NCBI GenBank assembly: GCA_029961685.1
Contig: JARWKL010000006.1
Location: 13,646,748-13,710,747 of the forward strand
DNA: 64,000 bases
Reading direction: 5' to 3'
Source of the DNA: Aristolochia californica
Taxonomy: Eukaryota > Streptophyta > Magnoliopsida > Piperales > Aristolochiaceae
Below the pieces are notes generated by a model. It did no database searches, was not told the origin of the DNA, and saw nothing but the letters and a program-made list of their open reading frames with translations. Position 1 is the first letter of the stretch; each line of letters opens with the position of its first letter. Position numbers and translations under genes: made by a program. This document shows, piece by piece, positions 13,955 to 25,512 of this stretch.

Positions 13955-15100
13955 TGAGTGTTGACTCTCAAATCATAAGTCATTTCTAACAAACATTATA
14001 GCCATTACACATCATTAATCAATCAAAACATTTATTATGATCTATGATTGGAAGTTCTGTTTATTGTAAAATGGGCAAAAAGTGGGTTGTTTGGCTCTGG
14101 TAAATATCCCACCGCACTTTAATTTGAGAATTTAATTTTTTCTACTCCTTGAAATTTTTTGATCATTAGGTCATTTGCATCTTCAACATGTTTCAGGCAT
14201 GCATATCTACATTTAAAACATGTTAAGATCAATTAGAAATCTCCTATAAAATTCCATCAAGCTATTAGGGGTTGTACTAGTGGAATTTCCCAAACATGGA
14301 AAACAAAACTTTGGAGTTCCTTTTTAGTGCGTGAAATAATTTTCTTCACTTACATTTATTATAGTTTTGAATTTTTAGCTTACATAAACTCTAAAATTTT
14401 CATTTGGTTGTGAACTATTCGCCTTATCTTTTTGTTTACGAGAGAAAATGGGAGAGTGAAAACTCAAGTTTTAATTTCAAATAAAAACAACATCCAAAAT
14501 GGAAAGGCATAAATGCTGAGAGAGATAATTCCAAAAAGTATATGTGATTTTTACGGATTGTACTTTTTTTTATATTTGGTTTCACAGTTATGAGAGAAGA
14601 ATGGGGGGGGGGGGGGGGGGGGGGGGGGGAGGTGTCATTTTTAACAGAGATTTGACTCCCAAACCATAAGTTACTTCTAAAAAAAATTGTAGCCGTTACA
14701 CATCATTAATCGATCAAAATTGTTTTGATGATCTATGATTTTTAGGTCAGCTTTTTGTAAAATAGGCAAAAAGTGGGTTGTTTGGCTTTAGTAAATAACT
14801 CACCGCACGTTAACTTGAGAATTTAATTTTTTCTACTTCTTGAAATTTTGGATCATTTGGTCATTTGCACCTTCAACATGTTTCAGACTTGCACATCCAC
14901 ATTTAAAACATGTTAGGATCAATTAGAAATCTCTTTCTTATAAAATTCCACCAAGCATTAGGGGTTGTACTAGTGGAATTTCACAAACATGGATAACAAA
15001 ACTTTGGTGTTTATTTTTAGTGTGTGAAATAATTTTCTTCACTTACATTTATTATAGTTTTCAATCTTTTGCATACATAAACTCTTAAATTTTCATTTTG
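13955..15100 (+). repeat. Higher-order block V, copy 2
   Basis: Carries the same ordered variants as 455-1690, plus a G-tract expanded to 27 bases at 14603. It is cut by a ~85-bp deletion at about 15103 (CATTTTGTTG joins GATTTAAAA). Confidence 0.75.
14603..14629 (+). repeat. Expanded G-tract, 27 G
   Basis: Uninterrupted G run at the usual phase, inside block V copy 2. Confidence 0.85.
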
Positions 15101-15162
15101 TTGGATTTAAAAAAAATTAAACATCCAAAATGGAATTGCACAAATGTTGAGAGAAGATAATT

Positions 15163-15302
15163 CCTAAAAGTATCTGTGATTTTTTAAGGATCGAAAAATC
15201 TAGTTTTTTATATATTAGGTTTTGCAATCTTCAAAAAAGTATATGTGATTTTTAAGGATTTTAAACTCTTTTAGTTTTTTATATATTAGGTTTTGCAATC
15301 AT
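15163..15302 (+). repeat. 69-bp tandem duplication inside a monomer
   Basis: TAT(C/A)TGTGAT starts at 15171 and 15240. Both copies run through TTTTATATATTAGGTTTTGCAATC, so the block before the G-tract is present twice. Confidence 0.8.
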
Positions 15303-15339
15303 CAAAAAGGGGGGAGCGGGGGGGGGTGGGCGTGAGGCA

Positions 15340-16370
15340 TTTTTAACTGAGTTAACTTCCAAACCATATATCATTTCTAAAAAAAATCATGGCCGTTACA
15401 CATCATTAATTGATCAAAACATTTACGATGATCTAAGATTGTGTGGTCCGCTTTTTGTAAAATAGGCAAAAGGTGGGTTGTTTGGCTCTGATAAATATCG
15501 CACCGTTAATTTGAGAATTTAATTTTTTCTACTCTTTTGAAATATTTGGATCATTAGGTCATTTGCATTTTCAACAAGTTTCAGCCATTCATATCCACAT
15601 CTAAAACATCTTAGGATCGAATAGAAATCTCTTTCTTATAAAATTCCACCAAGCTATAAGGGGTTCTACTAGTGGAATTTCCCAATCATGGATAACAAAA
15701 CTTTGGTGTTCATTTTTAGTGCGTGAAAATTTTTTGTTGACTTACATTTAATATAGTTTTCAATTTTTTGCATACATAAACTCTAAAATTTTCATTTTGT
15801 TGTAATCTATTTGCCTTATCTTTTTGTTTACGAGAAAAATGGGAGAGTGAAAACTCAAGTTGTGATTGGAAACAAAATTGAACATCCAAAATGGAAATGC
15901 AAAATGCAGAGAGTGATAATTCCAAAAACTATATGTGACTTTTATGGATTGCAAACTCTTTTAGTTTTTGATTTTTTTTTTTTTTGCAATCATATGAAAA
16001 TGGGGGGCAAGGCATTTTGAATAGAGTGTTGACTCACAAACCATAAGTCATTTCTAATAAAAATTGTAGCCAATAAACATCCTTAATTTTTCAAAACATT
16101 TTTAATGATCAAGGATTGTTAGGACCGCTATTTGTAAAATAGGCAAAAAGTGGGTTGTTTGGCTCTGGTAAATATCCCACCGCCCGTTAACTTCAGAATT
16201 TAATTTTTTCTACTCGTTGAAATTTTTGAATTATTAGGTCATTTGTATCTTCAACATGTTTCAGACTTGATCTTCCACATTTGAAATACGCTAGGATCAA
16301 TTAGAAATTTCTTTCTTATAAAATTCCACCAAGCTACTAGTGGAATTTCCCAAATATGGATAACAAAACT
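15340..16370 (+). repeat. Higher-order block W, copy 2
   Basis: The same ordered variants as 4850-5960. It ends at a ~100-bp deletion (16366-16371, AACAAAACT joins CCTATATTC). Confidence 0.75.
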
Positions 16371-19300
16371 CCTATATTCACATTTTGTTGTATTCTATTT
16401 GCGTAATCTTGTTGTATACGAGAAAAATGGGATAGTGAAAACTCAAGTTAGGATTTGAAAAAAAATGGAACATCCAAAATGGAAACGGCCAAATGTTGAG
16501 AGAGATATTTCCAAAAAGTATCTGAATTTTTAAGGATTTTCAACTCTTTTAGTTTTTTAAATATTTGGTTTTGCAATCATCAAAAAATGGGGGGCGAGGC
16601 ATTTTTAACTGAATGTTGACTCCCAAACCATAAGTTATTTCTAAAAAAATTATAGTCGTTACTCATCATTAATCGATCAAAACATTTACGATGATCTAGG
16701 ATTATTAGGTCCGCTATTTATTAAATAGGCAAAAAGTGGGTTGCTTGGCTCTAGTAAATATCCCATCGAACATTAACTTGAGAATTTAATTTTTTCTACT
16801 CGAAATTTTTGGATCATTTGGTCATTTGCATCTTCAACATGTTTCAGGCATGCATATCCACATTTAAAACATGTTAGGATCAATTAGAAATCTCTTTCTT
16901 ACAAAATTCCACCAAGCTTTTAGGGGTTGTACAAGTGGAATTTCCCAAACATGGACAACAAAACTTTTGTGTTCATTTTTAGTACGTGAAATAATTTTCT
17001 TCACTTACATTTGTTGTAGTTTTCAATTTTTTGCATACAAAAACTCCTATATTTTCATTTGTTGTGATCTATTTGCCTTTTCTCTTTGTATACGAGAAAA
17101 ATGGGAGATTAAAAACTCAAGTTTGGATTCTAAAAAAAATTGCACATCCAAAATGGAAATGCACAATTTGTGAGAGAGATAATTCCAAATAGTTTCTGTG
17201 ATTTTTAAGTATTGTAAACTTTTTTATTTTTTATATATTAGGTTATGCAATCATCGAAAAAGGAGGAGCAGGGGATTTTTAACTGAGTGTTGACTCCCAA
17301 ACCATAAGTCATTTCTAACAAAAATTATAGTTGTTACACATCATTAATCGATAAAAACATTTACTTTGATCTATGATTGTTAGGTCTGCTTTTTGCAAAA
17401 TAGGCAAAAAGTGGGTTGTTTGGCTTTGGTAAATATCCCACCGCACGTTAACTTGAGAATTTAATTTTTTCTACTCCTTTAAATATTTAGATCATTAGGT
17501 CATTTGCATCTTCAACATGTTTAAGGCATTCAAATACACATTTAAAATATGTTAGGATCAATTAGAAATCTCTTTCTTATAAAATTTCACCAAGCTATTA
17601 GGGATTTTATTAGTGGAATTTCCCAAACATGGATAAAAAAACTTTGGTGTTCATTTTTAGTGGGTGAAATAATTTCCTTTAGTTACATTTATTATAGTTT
17701 TCAATTTTGTGCATACATAAACTCTAAAATTTTCATTTTGTTGTGATCTATTTGCCTTATCTTTTTTTATTTACGAGAAAAATGGGAGACGAAAAACTCA
17801 ATTTTTAATTTGAAGAAAAATTGAACATCCAAAATGGAAATGCTCAAATTCTGAGAGAGATAATTCCAAAAGGTATTTGAGGTTTTTTATGGTTTTTAAA
17901 CTCTTTTTGTTTTTTATATATTTGGTTTTGCAATCATCACAAAAGGGGGGCGAGGCATTTTTAACTGAGTGTTGATTCCCAAACTGTAAGTCATTTCTAA
18001 AAAAAATTATAGCCGTTACACATCATTAATCGATCAAAACATTTACGATGATCTAGGATTGTTTGATCGGCTTTTTTTAAAATAGGCAAAAAGTGGGTTG
18101 TTTGGCTCAGATAAATATCCCACCGCACATTAACTTGAGAATTTAATTTTTCTTCACCTTGAAATTTTTGGATCATTTGGTGATTTGCATCTTCAACATG
18201 TTCCAGGCATGCATATCACCATTTAAAATTAAGATCAATTAGAAATCTCTTTCTTATAAAATTCCACGAAACGATTAGGGGTTGTTCTAGTGGAATTTCC
18301 CAAACATGGATAACAAAACTTTGGTCTTCATTTTTAGTGCGTGAAATAATTTTATTCACTTACATTTGTTAAAGTTTTAAATTTTTTTACATAAACACCT
18401 ATATTTTCATTTTTCTGTGATCTATTTGCCTTATCTTTTTTTTACAGGAAAAATGGGAGAGTGAAAACTCAAGTTTGGATTTGAAAAAAAATTGAACATC
18501 CAAAATGGAAATGCACAAATCCTGAGAGAGATAATTCAAAAAAGTATCTGTGATTTTTAAGGACTGTAAACTCTTTTAGGTTTTTATATATTAGGTTTTT
18601 CAATCATAAAAAAAGGGGGGGCGAGGCATTTTTAACTTTGTTGACTCCCAAACCACAAGTCATTTCTAACAAAAATTATAGCTGTTACACATCATTAATC
18701 GATAAAAAAATTTACGATAATATATGATTGTTAGGACCACTTTTTTTTAAAATAGGCAAAAAGTGGATTGTTTGGCTCTGCTAAACATCCCACCGCACGT
18801 TAACTTGAGAATTTTATTCCTTCTGCTCCTTGAAATTTTCGGATCATTAGGACATTTGCTTCTTCAACTTGTTTCAAGCATGTATATCAATTAGAAATCT
18901 CTTTCTTATAAAATTCTACCAAGCTATTTGGGGTTGTCCTTGTGGAATTTGAAATCTCTTTCATTTTTAGTGCGTGAAATAATTTTTTTCACTTACATTT
19001 GTTATATTTTTCAATTTTTTGCATACATAAACTCTAAAATTTTCATTTTGTTGTGATCTATTTGCCTTATCTTTTTGTTTACGATAAAAATGGGAGAGTA
19101 AAAACTCAAGTTTGGATTCTAAAAAAAATTGAACATCCAAAATGGAAATGCAAAATTTTTTATAGTGATAATTCCAAACAGTATCTATGATTTTTAAGGA
19201 TTGTTAACTCTTTTATTTTTTATACATTAGGTTTTGCAAACATCGAAAAAGGTGGAGCGAGGCAATTTTAACGGTGTTGACTCTCAAACGATAAGTCATT

Positions 19301-20529
19301 TCTAAAAAAAATTCTAGCCATTACTCATCATTAATCGATCAAAACATTTATGATGATCTATTATTGTTAGGTATGCTTTTTATAAAATAGGCAAAAAGTG
19401 GGTTGTTTGGCTCTGGTAAATATCCTACCGCACGTTAACTTGAGAATTTAATTTTTTCTACTCCTTGAAATTTTTGGATCATTAGGTCATTTGCATCTTC
19501 AACATGTTTCAGGCATGCATATCCACATTTAAAACTTGTTAGGATCGATTAGAAATCTCTTTATTATAAAATTCCACCAAGCTATTAGGGGTTGTACTAG
19601 TGGAATTTCCCAAACATGGATGACAAATCTTTGGTGTTCATTTTTAGTACATGAAATAATTTTCTTCACTTAAATTTGTTATAGTTTTCAATTTTTTTAA
19701 TAAATAAACTCTAAAATTTTCAATTTGTTGTGATCTATTTGCCTTATCTTTTTGTTTTCGAGAAAAATGGGAGAGGTAAAATTCAAGTTTGGATATGAAA
19801 AAAAATGGAAAATCACAAATGGAAATGCACAAATGCAGAGAGAGATAATTCCAAAAATTATATGTGATTTTTAAGGATTGTAAACTCTTTTAGTCTTTTA
19901 TATATTAGGTTTTGCAATCGTTAGAAAAGAGAGGGGCGAGGCATTTTTAACGGTGTGTTGACTCCCAAAGCATAAGTTATTTCTAACAAAAAATATAGCC
20001 ATTGCACAACATTAATCGATCAAAACATTTACGATGATCTATGATTGCTAGGTCCCATTTTGGTGAAATACGCAAAAAGTGGGTTGTTTGGCTCTGGTAA
20101 ATAGCCCACCACACGTTAGCTTGAGAATTTAATTTTTTCTACTCGAAATTTTTGGATCATTAGATCATTTGCATCTTCAACATGTTTTTGGCATGCATAT
20201 CCACCACATTTAAAACATGTTAGGATTAATTTGAAATCTCTTTCTGATAAAATTCCACCAAGCTATTAGGAGTTGCACTAGTGGAATTTCCAAAACATGG
20301 ATAACAAAACTTTGGACTTCATTTTTAGTGCGTGAAATAATTTTCTTCACTTACATTTATTATAGTTATCAAATTTTTTTGCATACATGAACTCTAAAAT
20401 TTTCATTTTGTTGTGATTGTTTTGTTTACGAGAAAAGTGGGTCAAGTTTGGATTTGAAAAAAAATTGAACATCCAAAATGGAAATGCACAAATGCTGAGA
20501 GAGATAATTCCAAAAAATATCTGTGATTT

Positions 20530-20540
20530 TTAAGGATAGG
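20530..20540. other. Deletion junction in a monomer (~210 bp lost)
   Basis: TGATTTTTAAGGAT is joined to AGGCAAAAAGTGAG, removing the G-tract and the CATCATTAATCGATC block. The next anchor is only 469 bp from the previous one. Confidence 0.85.
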
Positions 20541-22991
20541 CAAAAAGTGAGTTGTTTGGCTCTGGTAAATTATCCAACCACACGTTAGCTTGAGAAGTTA
20601 ATTTTTTCTACTCAAAATTTTTGGATCATTAGGTCATTTGCATCTTCAACATGTTTCAGGCATGCATTTCAACAACATTTAAAACAAGTTAGGATCAATT
20701 AGCAATCTCTTTCTTATAAATTTCCACCAAGCTATTAGGGGTTGTACTAGTGAAAATTCCTAAACATGGATAACAAAACTTTGGAGTACATTTTTAGTGC
20801 GCAAAATAATTTTCTTCACATTCATTTATTTTAGTTTTCAATTTTTTGCATACATAAACTCTAAAATTTTCATTTTGTCATGATCTATTTGCCTTATCTT
20901 TTTGTTTATGAGAAAAAATGGAGAGTCAAATCTCAAGTTTTGATTTGAAAAGAAATTGAACATCCAAAATGGATATGCACAAACACTGAGTGAGATAATT
21001 TCAAAAAGTATCTATGATTTTTAATGATTGTTAACTCTTTTAGTTTTTTATATATTAGGTTTTGCAATCATTGGAAAAGGGGGTGCGACCCATTTTTAAC
21101 TGAGTGTTGACTCCCAAACCATAAGTCTTTTCCAACAATAATTATAGCTGTTACACATCATTAATCGATCAAAAAAATTACGATGATCTTTGATTGGTAG
21201 GTGCACTTTTTGTAAAATAGGCAATTAGTGGATTGTTTGGCTCTAGTAAAAATCCCACCGCACGTTAACTTGAGAATTTAATTTTTTCTGCTCCTTAAAA
21301 TTTTTGGATCGTTAGGTCATTTGCATCTTCCACATGTTTCAAGCATGCATATCCACATTTAAAACATGTTGGATCAATTGGAAATCTCTTTCTTTTAAAA
21401 TTCCACCAAACTATTTGTGGTTGTACTAGTGGAATTTCCTAAACATGGATAACAAGACTTTGGTGTTCATTTTTATGGTGTTAAATAATTTTCTTCACTT
21501 ACATTTAGTACAGTTTTCAATTTTTTGCATAAAACTCTAAAATTTTCTTTTTGTTTTGGTCTATTTGCCTTACCATTTTGTTTAAGAGAAAAATGGGAAA
21601 GTGAAAACTCGAGTTTGGATTTGAAAAAAAATTAAGCATCCAAAATTGAAATTCACAAATGCCGAAAGAGATAATTCCAAAATGTATGTGTGATTTTCAA
21701 TGATTTTAAACTCTTTAAGTTTTTTATATAATAGGTTTTTCAATCATCGGAAGAGGGGGGGGACATTTTTAACTAAGTGTTGACTCCCAAACCATAAGTC
21801 ATTTCTAACAAAAATTATAGCCGTTACACATCATTAATCAATCAAAAAATTACGATGATCTATGATTGTTAAGTCCGCTTTTTGTTAAATAGGCAAAAAG
21901 TTGGTTGTTTGGCTCTGGTAAATATCCCACCGCACCTTAACTTGAGAATTTAATTTTTTCTACTCCTTTAAATTTTTGGATCATTAGGTCATTTGCATCT
22001 TCAACATGTTTCAGGCATGCATTTCCACATTTAAAACATGTTAGGATCAATTAAAAATCTCTTTCTTATAAAATTCGACCAAGCTATTTGGAGTTGTACT
22101 AGTAGAATTTCCCAAACATGGATAACAAAATTTTGGTGTTCATTTTTAATATGTGAAATAATGTTCTTCACTTACATTTCTTATAGTTTTCAATTTTTTG
22201 AATACATAAACTCTAAAATTTTCATTTTTTTTGTGATCTTTTTGCCTTATCTTTTTGTTTACGAGAAAAACCGAAGAGTAAAAACTCAAGTTTGGATTCT
22301 AAAAAAAAAATAACATCCAAAATGGAAATGTACAATTGCTGAGTGAGATAATTTCAAACAGTATCTGTGATTTTTTAGGATTTTAAACTCTTTTATTATG
22401 TATATATTAGGTTTTCCAATCATCGAAAACAGGGAGGGGGGGATGCATTTTTAACTAGTGTTGACTCCCAAACCATAAGTCATTTCTAACAAAAAGTATA
22501 GCCGTTACACATCATTAATTGATCAAAACATTTATGATGATCTATGATTGTTAGGTCTGCATTTTTTAAAATAGGCAAAAATTGGGTTGTTTGGCTCTGG
22601 TAAATATCCCACCGCACTTTAACTTGAGAATTTAATTTTTTCTACTCCTTGAAATTTTTGGATCATTAGGCTTGCATATCCACATTTGAAGCAAGCTAGG
22701 ATAAATTAGAAATCTTTTTCTTATAAAATTCCACAAAGCTATTAAGGATTTTACTAGTATAATTTCCCAAACATGGATAACAAAACTTAAGTTTTCATTT
22801 TTAGTGGGTGAAATAATTTGCTTCAGTTTCATTTATTATAGTTTTCCTTTTTTTGCATACATAAACTCTAAAATTTTCATTGTTGTGATCTATTTGCTTT
22901 ATCTTTTTGTTTACGAAAAAATGGAAGAGTGAAAACTCAAGTTTGGATTTGAATAAAAAGTGAACATCCAAAATGGAAATCCTCAAATGCT

Positions 22992-23002
22992 TAAGTCATT
23001 TC
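22992..23002 (+). other. Out-of-phase satellite patch at the left insertion junction
   Basis: TAAGTCATTTC is identical to the satellite block found about 150 bases further along the monomer (CATAAGTCATTTCTAAC), but here it directly follows CAAATGCT. It could be templated filler from end joining, or chance given the AT-rich sequence. Confidence 0.4.
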
Positions 23003-23034
23003 GGAAATTTTTTGTTTCCGAAAACCAGAGCAAC

Positions 23035-23250
23035 TCTTTTTTTCTCTTCCTGTTTCCGTCCCACGCCCACACATTTTTCCATTTTTTCTCCCTCCTGTCG
23101 TCAACTTCCCTTAAGCAATTCCAATTTTTTTCTCTGTCAGAATTTTTTTTTCTCTTCCTGTTTCCGCCCCCGCATCCCTCGCATTTTTTTTCATTTTTCT
23201 CCCTCCAGTCGTCAATGTCCCTTAATCCATTCCATTTTTTTTTCTCTAAA
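23035..23250 (+). repeat. Two-copy ~108-bp direct repeat in the leader
   Basis: Copy 1 starts near 23035 and copy 2 near 23143. TCTCTTCCTGTTTCCG occurs at 23043 and again at 23151, followed in both by a CTCCCTCC(T/A)GTCGTCAA block and then CCCTTAA. The offset is 108 bp. The copies differ by scattered substitutions. Confidence 0.8.
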
Positions 23251-23413
23251 AAATAGCCCTTTGTCTTATTTTTTTCTCTTATTTACACTTCATTATCTTT
23301 CTGTCTCCTTCTCTCATTCTAAAACGATCATCTTTTCTTCTTAACCAATTCTAGTAGTTTTTATTTATTTTTTATTTTTATTTTTCGTCGTTCAAAAAAA
23401 AAAATTGTAGTCT

Positions 23414-24448
23414 ATGGATACTCGCGGCAAAATGAATGCAGAGTTCCGCAACGAGGTCAATGAAATTTTGGCACGACACGAGTCAAGTTTCAATCAGGTG
23501 AACACAGCCTTACAAGCCGTGCTAACCGAGCTCCAGGCTCTTCGAGCCTTCCGTAGCCAAAACATTAGTCTTTCTGAAACCAACCCATTTGCACGTGATG
23601 AATCCTCACACCCACATATTTCTCGCTTAAACACTATAAATGACCACTCTCATCACCACCTCAAGTTGTCCTTTCCAAAGTTTATCGGAGACGACCCAAC
23701 TAGATGGATTTACAAGGCTGAGCAATACTTTGAATTCAAACACATTGCACCAGAACTACAAGTTCAGCTAGCCTCCTTTCATTTTGAGGGCATCGCCTTG
23801 CAATGGCACAGGTGGTTGACAAAATTTCATGGACCATTCGCATGGGATGAGTTTACCAAGGCTATACAACTTCGATTTGGTCCAACCGACTACGAGGACC
23901 CTTCAGAAGCTTTGAATCGCCTTAAACAAACCACAACCGTAGCAGCTTATCAAGAAGCTTTTGAAATGCTTTCCCACCGAGTGGACGACTTATCGAAAAA
24001 ATTTCTAATTGGTTGTTTTATTGCAGGACTTTGAGACAACATTCGCATCGACGTTAAAATTAAACAACCTAGAACCTTGGCAGATACAATAGGAGTGGCT
24101 CGGCTCATCGAGGAACGCAATCAGTTGCAGAGGCAACCAAATCACCAACTACTTTCACAACCAACTTTTGCGACACCAAAGGTCTCAGCCAAACCAATAG
24201 CTGGGGTGTTAGGACCTCCACCAACCCAACACATAAACCAAAGCTCTAATACTCAACTAACAACCTTCCGCCGAATAACCAACCAAGAGGCATGAGAACG
24301 TAGAGAGAAGGGGTTATGCTATTATTGTGATGAGAAGTTCGTTCCAGGCCATTGTTGCGAACGACCACAATTATTTATGATCGAGGATTTTTCCCCTACG
24401 GGCATCGGGGATATTGAGGGCGATCAACCAGAACCAAAACCTCCATGA
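23414..24448 (+). pseudogene. gag: Broken Ty3/gypsy gag (capsid plus zinc-knuckle nucleocapsid)
   Basis: Gag forms the retroelement particle and binds the genomic RNA. One frame runs from ATG 23414 for 344 codons. Residues 8-48 look like a coiled coil. Residues about 83-235 match the plant retrotransposon gag capsid fold, with the typical DDPTRWIYKAEQYF and LRFGPTDYEDPSEAL stretches at 93-106 and 153-166. A CCHC-type knuckle lies at codons 302-315 (C302, C305, H313, C315). The frame is broken by TGA at 24032-24034 (codon 207), TGA at 24293-24295 (codon 294) and TGA at 24446-24448. The first TGA falls where related gags usually have Arg, consistent with CGA to TGA (methyl-C deamination). The start was chosen as the first ATG before the coiled coil. 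The protein cannot be made whole. The match to the plant gypsy gag family is strong; the clade is less certain. Confidence 0.9.
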
Positions 24449-24472
24449 AGTTTACAAAGTCATTACGAAAGT

Positions 24473-24548
24473 TGGTCTGGTGGCTTATATACTAGCTTAA
24501 GGACAAGGATCTTATCCTGATTTCATCCTTGAGGACAAGGATTCTTAA
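24473..24548 (+). pseudogene. Remnant of the pol C-terminus (chromodomain tail)
   Basis: After the third gag stop, the frame-2 reading TSLRTR is followed, with a one-base shift, by YPDFILEDKDS and a TAA at 24546-24548. In chromovirus Pol proteins the last residues of the C-terminal chromodomain have the pattern (F/Y)PDF.LEDK, just before the polypurine tract. If that is right, a deletion of several kilobases removed everything from protease to most of integrase between about 24449 and 24473. The match is short and partly from memory of the family, so the chromovirus assignment is moderate. Confidence 0.55.
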
Positions 24549-24559
24549 GGGGTGGGGAA
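24547..24559 (+). other. Polypurine tract
   Basis: AAGGGGTGGGGAA is purine except for one T and abuts the LTR start exactly, as expected for the plus-strand primer of reverse transcription. Confidence 0.8.
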
Positions 24560-24846
24560 TGATATGGCCACATGAAGAGACCACGAAGGTAGAGCCGGAC
24601 ATGGCTAAGGTCGTTGGTAATTAGTTAGTGGGTTAGTGGGTTAATAGTTATTTACTTTTAATGGGTTAATTAGTTCCTTGATCGTAGGAGGTTATTTCCG
24701 TTTTCATAGTCATGGGTAGTTTCTTGTATGGCTATATATAGCCAGGATGAAATGTAACAGAGATATGGTGATTAATCTTGAAATCTCTCTTCCTTACTCT
24801 GTCTTCTCCATTCATATATTCTTCTTCATCTTAAATTCTTGTATCA
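24560..24846 (+). mobile_element. Single LTR, 287 bp, TGATA...TATCA
   Basis: The LTR begins TGATA directly after the polypurine tract and ends TATCA one base before the PBS, giving a perfect 5-bp terminal inverted repeat with canonical TG...CA ends. It contains a TATA motif near its 3' third and a short direct repeat (GTTAGTGG / GTTAGTGG near 24625-24640). I see no second copy in the window, so divergence dating is not possible from this sequence. Its place between gag/pol and the PBS, rather than at the element's end, is the main evidence for permutation. Confidence 0.85.
24733..24740 (+). promoter_or_regulatory. TATA box in the LTR
   Basis: TATATATA lies within GGCTATATATAGCC, about 110 bases before the LTR end. 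This would be a pol II promoter driving the element's RNA through the R region into the PBS. Confidence 0.6.
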
Positions 24847-24847
24847 G

Positions 24848-24859
24848 TGGTATCAGAGC
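24848..24859 (+). other. Primer-binding site for initiator tRNA-Met
   Basis: TGGTATCAGAGC is complementary to the 3' end of plant initiator tRNA-Met and lies one base after the LTR end. It primes minus-strand DNA synthesis. Finding it downstream of the only LTR, with gag upstream, shows the permuted order. Confidence 0.92.
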
Positions 24860-25512
24860 TGTTACGACTCCGGGATTCCATTCCGCGAGTTTCCTTCTTC
24901 AGTCTCTACACCTCTCTATCAAACGCTCTTCAATCTTCCCCAATTCTCCTTCCGTTCTTCCCGTCTTTCCAAATAGCATTCACCGTTTCCTTTCAAACCT
25001 CTCTGTTCCAAAAAAAAATTTATTTGCTGAAAATCAGAGTTACCGCAGCCTTCCCTCTGTCGCCGGAAAGAAATTCCGAAATCAAAGAAACTCTCTGTTC
25101 GGGAGGAAATTTCACCGTTTCCTTTCAAAACCCTCTGTTCCAAACAAAAAATTTATTTGCTGGAAATCGGAGTTACCCCAGCCTTCCCTCTGTCGCCGGA
25201 AAAAAAAAATCCGAAGTCAGACAAAATCTCTGTTCGGGAAGAATTTTTCGAAATCAGAGAAAAAAATCTCGGTTTGGGAAGAAAATTTGCAGCCACCGAC
25301 TTCCTCAACGCTGTCGTTGCCGCCGCCGGGACTCGAGCTCTGCGACTGAAAGAGACATCGCCTACTCCCCGCTGCCATTGCCGCTGAGAACCAGACCCGC
25401 AAATCTTCCTCAACGTTGCCGGAATCGACTTTCACCTCCTCGCAGTTACATCCTCGCCACTGCCGTTGCCGCTGAGACTCAAACCCGCAGATCTTCCTCG
25501 CTGCCGGAATAG
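24860..25512 (+). other. Post-PBS leader, no credible coding sequence
   Basis: This is GC-richer than the satellite and contains internal duplications. Open frames of up to 221 codons exist on both strands, but several overlap in different frames, one begins inside the PBS, and their peptides reflect simple repeats. I therefore treat them as leader shadows. The first half holds 132-bp repeats; the second half holds two diverged copies of a CCGCTGAGA...CCCGCA(A/G)ATCTTCCTC block, at about 25380 and 25467, roughly 86 bp apart. Confidence 0.6.
24979..25290 (+). repeat. 132-bp tandem repeat in the post-PBS leader (two copies plus a decayed third)
   Basis: TTCACCGTTTCCTTTCAAA starts at 24979 and again at 25111. 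Both copies continue through an A-run, TTTATTTGCTG, AAATC(A/G)GAGTTACC, CAGCCTTCCCTCTGTCGCCGG and end in CTCTGTTCGGGA(G/A)GAA. A shorter decayed third copy (CGAAATCAGAG...CTCGGTTTGGGAAG) follows at about 25249-25290. Confidence 0.85.

Larger units (their letters stand above)
445..22991 (+). repeat. Left satellite array, ~680-bp monomer, about 34 monomers
   Basis: Head-to-tail copies of one AT-rich monomer, all in one orientation. The anchor (A)CATGTTAGGATCAATTAG recurs at 738, 1408, 2105, 2639, 3363, 4451, 5131, 5815, 6487, 7167, 7836, 8756, 9446, 10126, 10807, 11485, 12171, 12851, 13538, 14220, 14910, 15607, 16288, 16871, 17549, 18229, 18886 (partial), 19536, 20217, 20686, 21366, 22038 and 22693. 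Most spacings are 670-690 bp; outliers mark internal deletions or partial units. Neighbouring monomers differ at many sites, so the array is old or weakly homogenised. Landmarks in order: anchor, CATTTTTAGTG block, GAGAAAAATGGGAG block, GATAATTCCAAAAAG block, G-tract, GTTGACTCCCAAACC, CATCATTAATCGATC, CCCACCGCACGTTAAC, CATTTGCATCTTCAACATG. No gene is present. Confidence 0.97.
22992..23413 (+). other. Untranslated leader portion upstream of gag
   Basis: The region is extremely pyrimidine-rich on the + strand, with runs of T and TCTCTTCC, unlike the satellite. It contains a small hairpin (CGGAAA ... TTTCCG at about 23002-23021) and a two-copy ~108-bp direct repeat. Two overlapping open frames of 98 and 123 codons cross the satellite junction and consist mostly of Phe, Ser, Leu and Pro from the T/C-rich base composition, so I do not call them genes. 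In a normal element this would be the 3' part of the PBS-to-gag leader. Confidence 0.6.

Noticed and set aside
22960..23344. Two overlapping + frames of 98 and 123 codons
   Set aside because: They begin in satellite or at the junction and read T/C-rich leader, giving Phe/Ser/Pro-rich peptides with internal repeats from the 108-bp duplication. No family resemblance.
24560..24846. Central element as a simple solo LTR
   Set aside because: Gag, pol tail and PPT precede it and an intact PBS follows, so internal sequence is present on both sides.
24847..25512. 221-codon + strand open frame, with other overlapping frames at 24747-25349, 25157-25387 and on the minus strand
   Set aside because: It starts inside the tRNA primer-binding site, covers the repeat-rich leader, and several frames are open over the same bases. 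No domain is recognisable, and the peptides mirror the 132-bp repeat.
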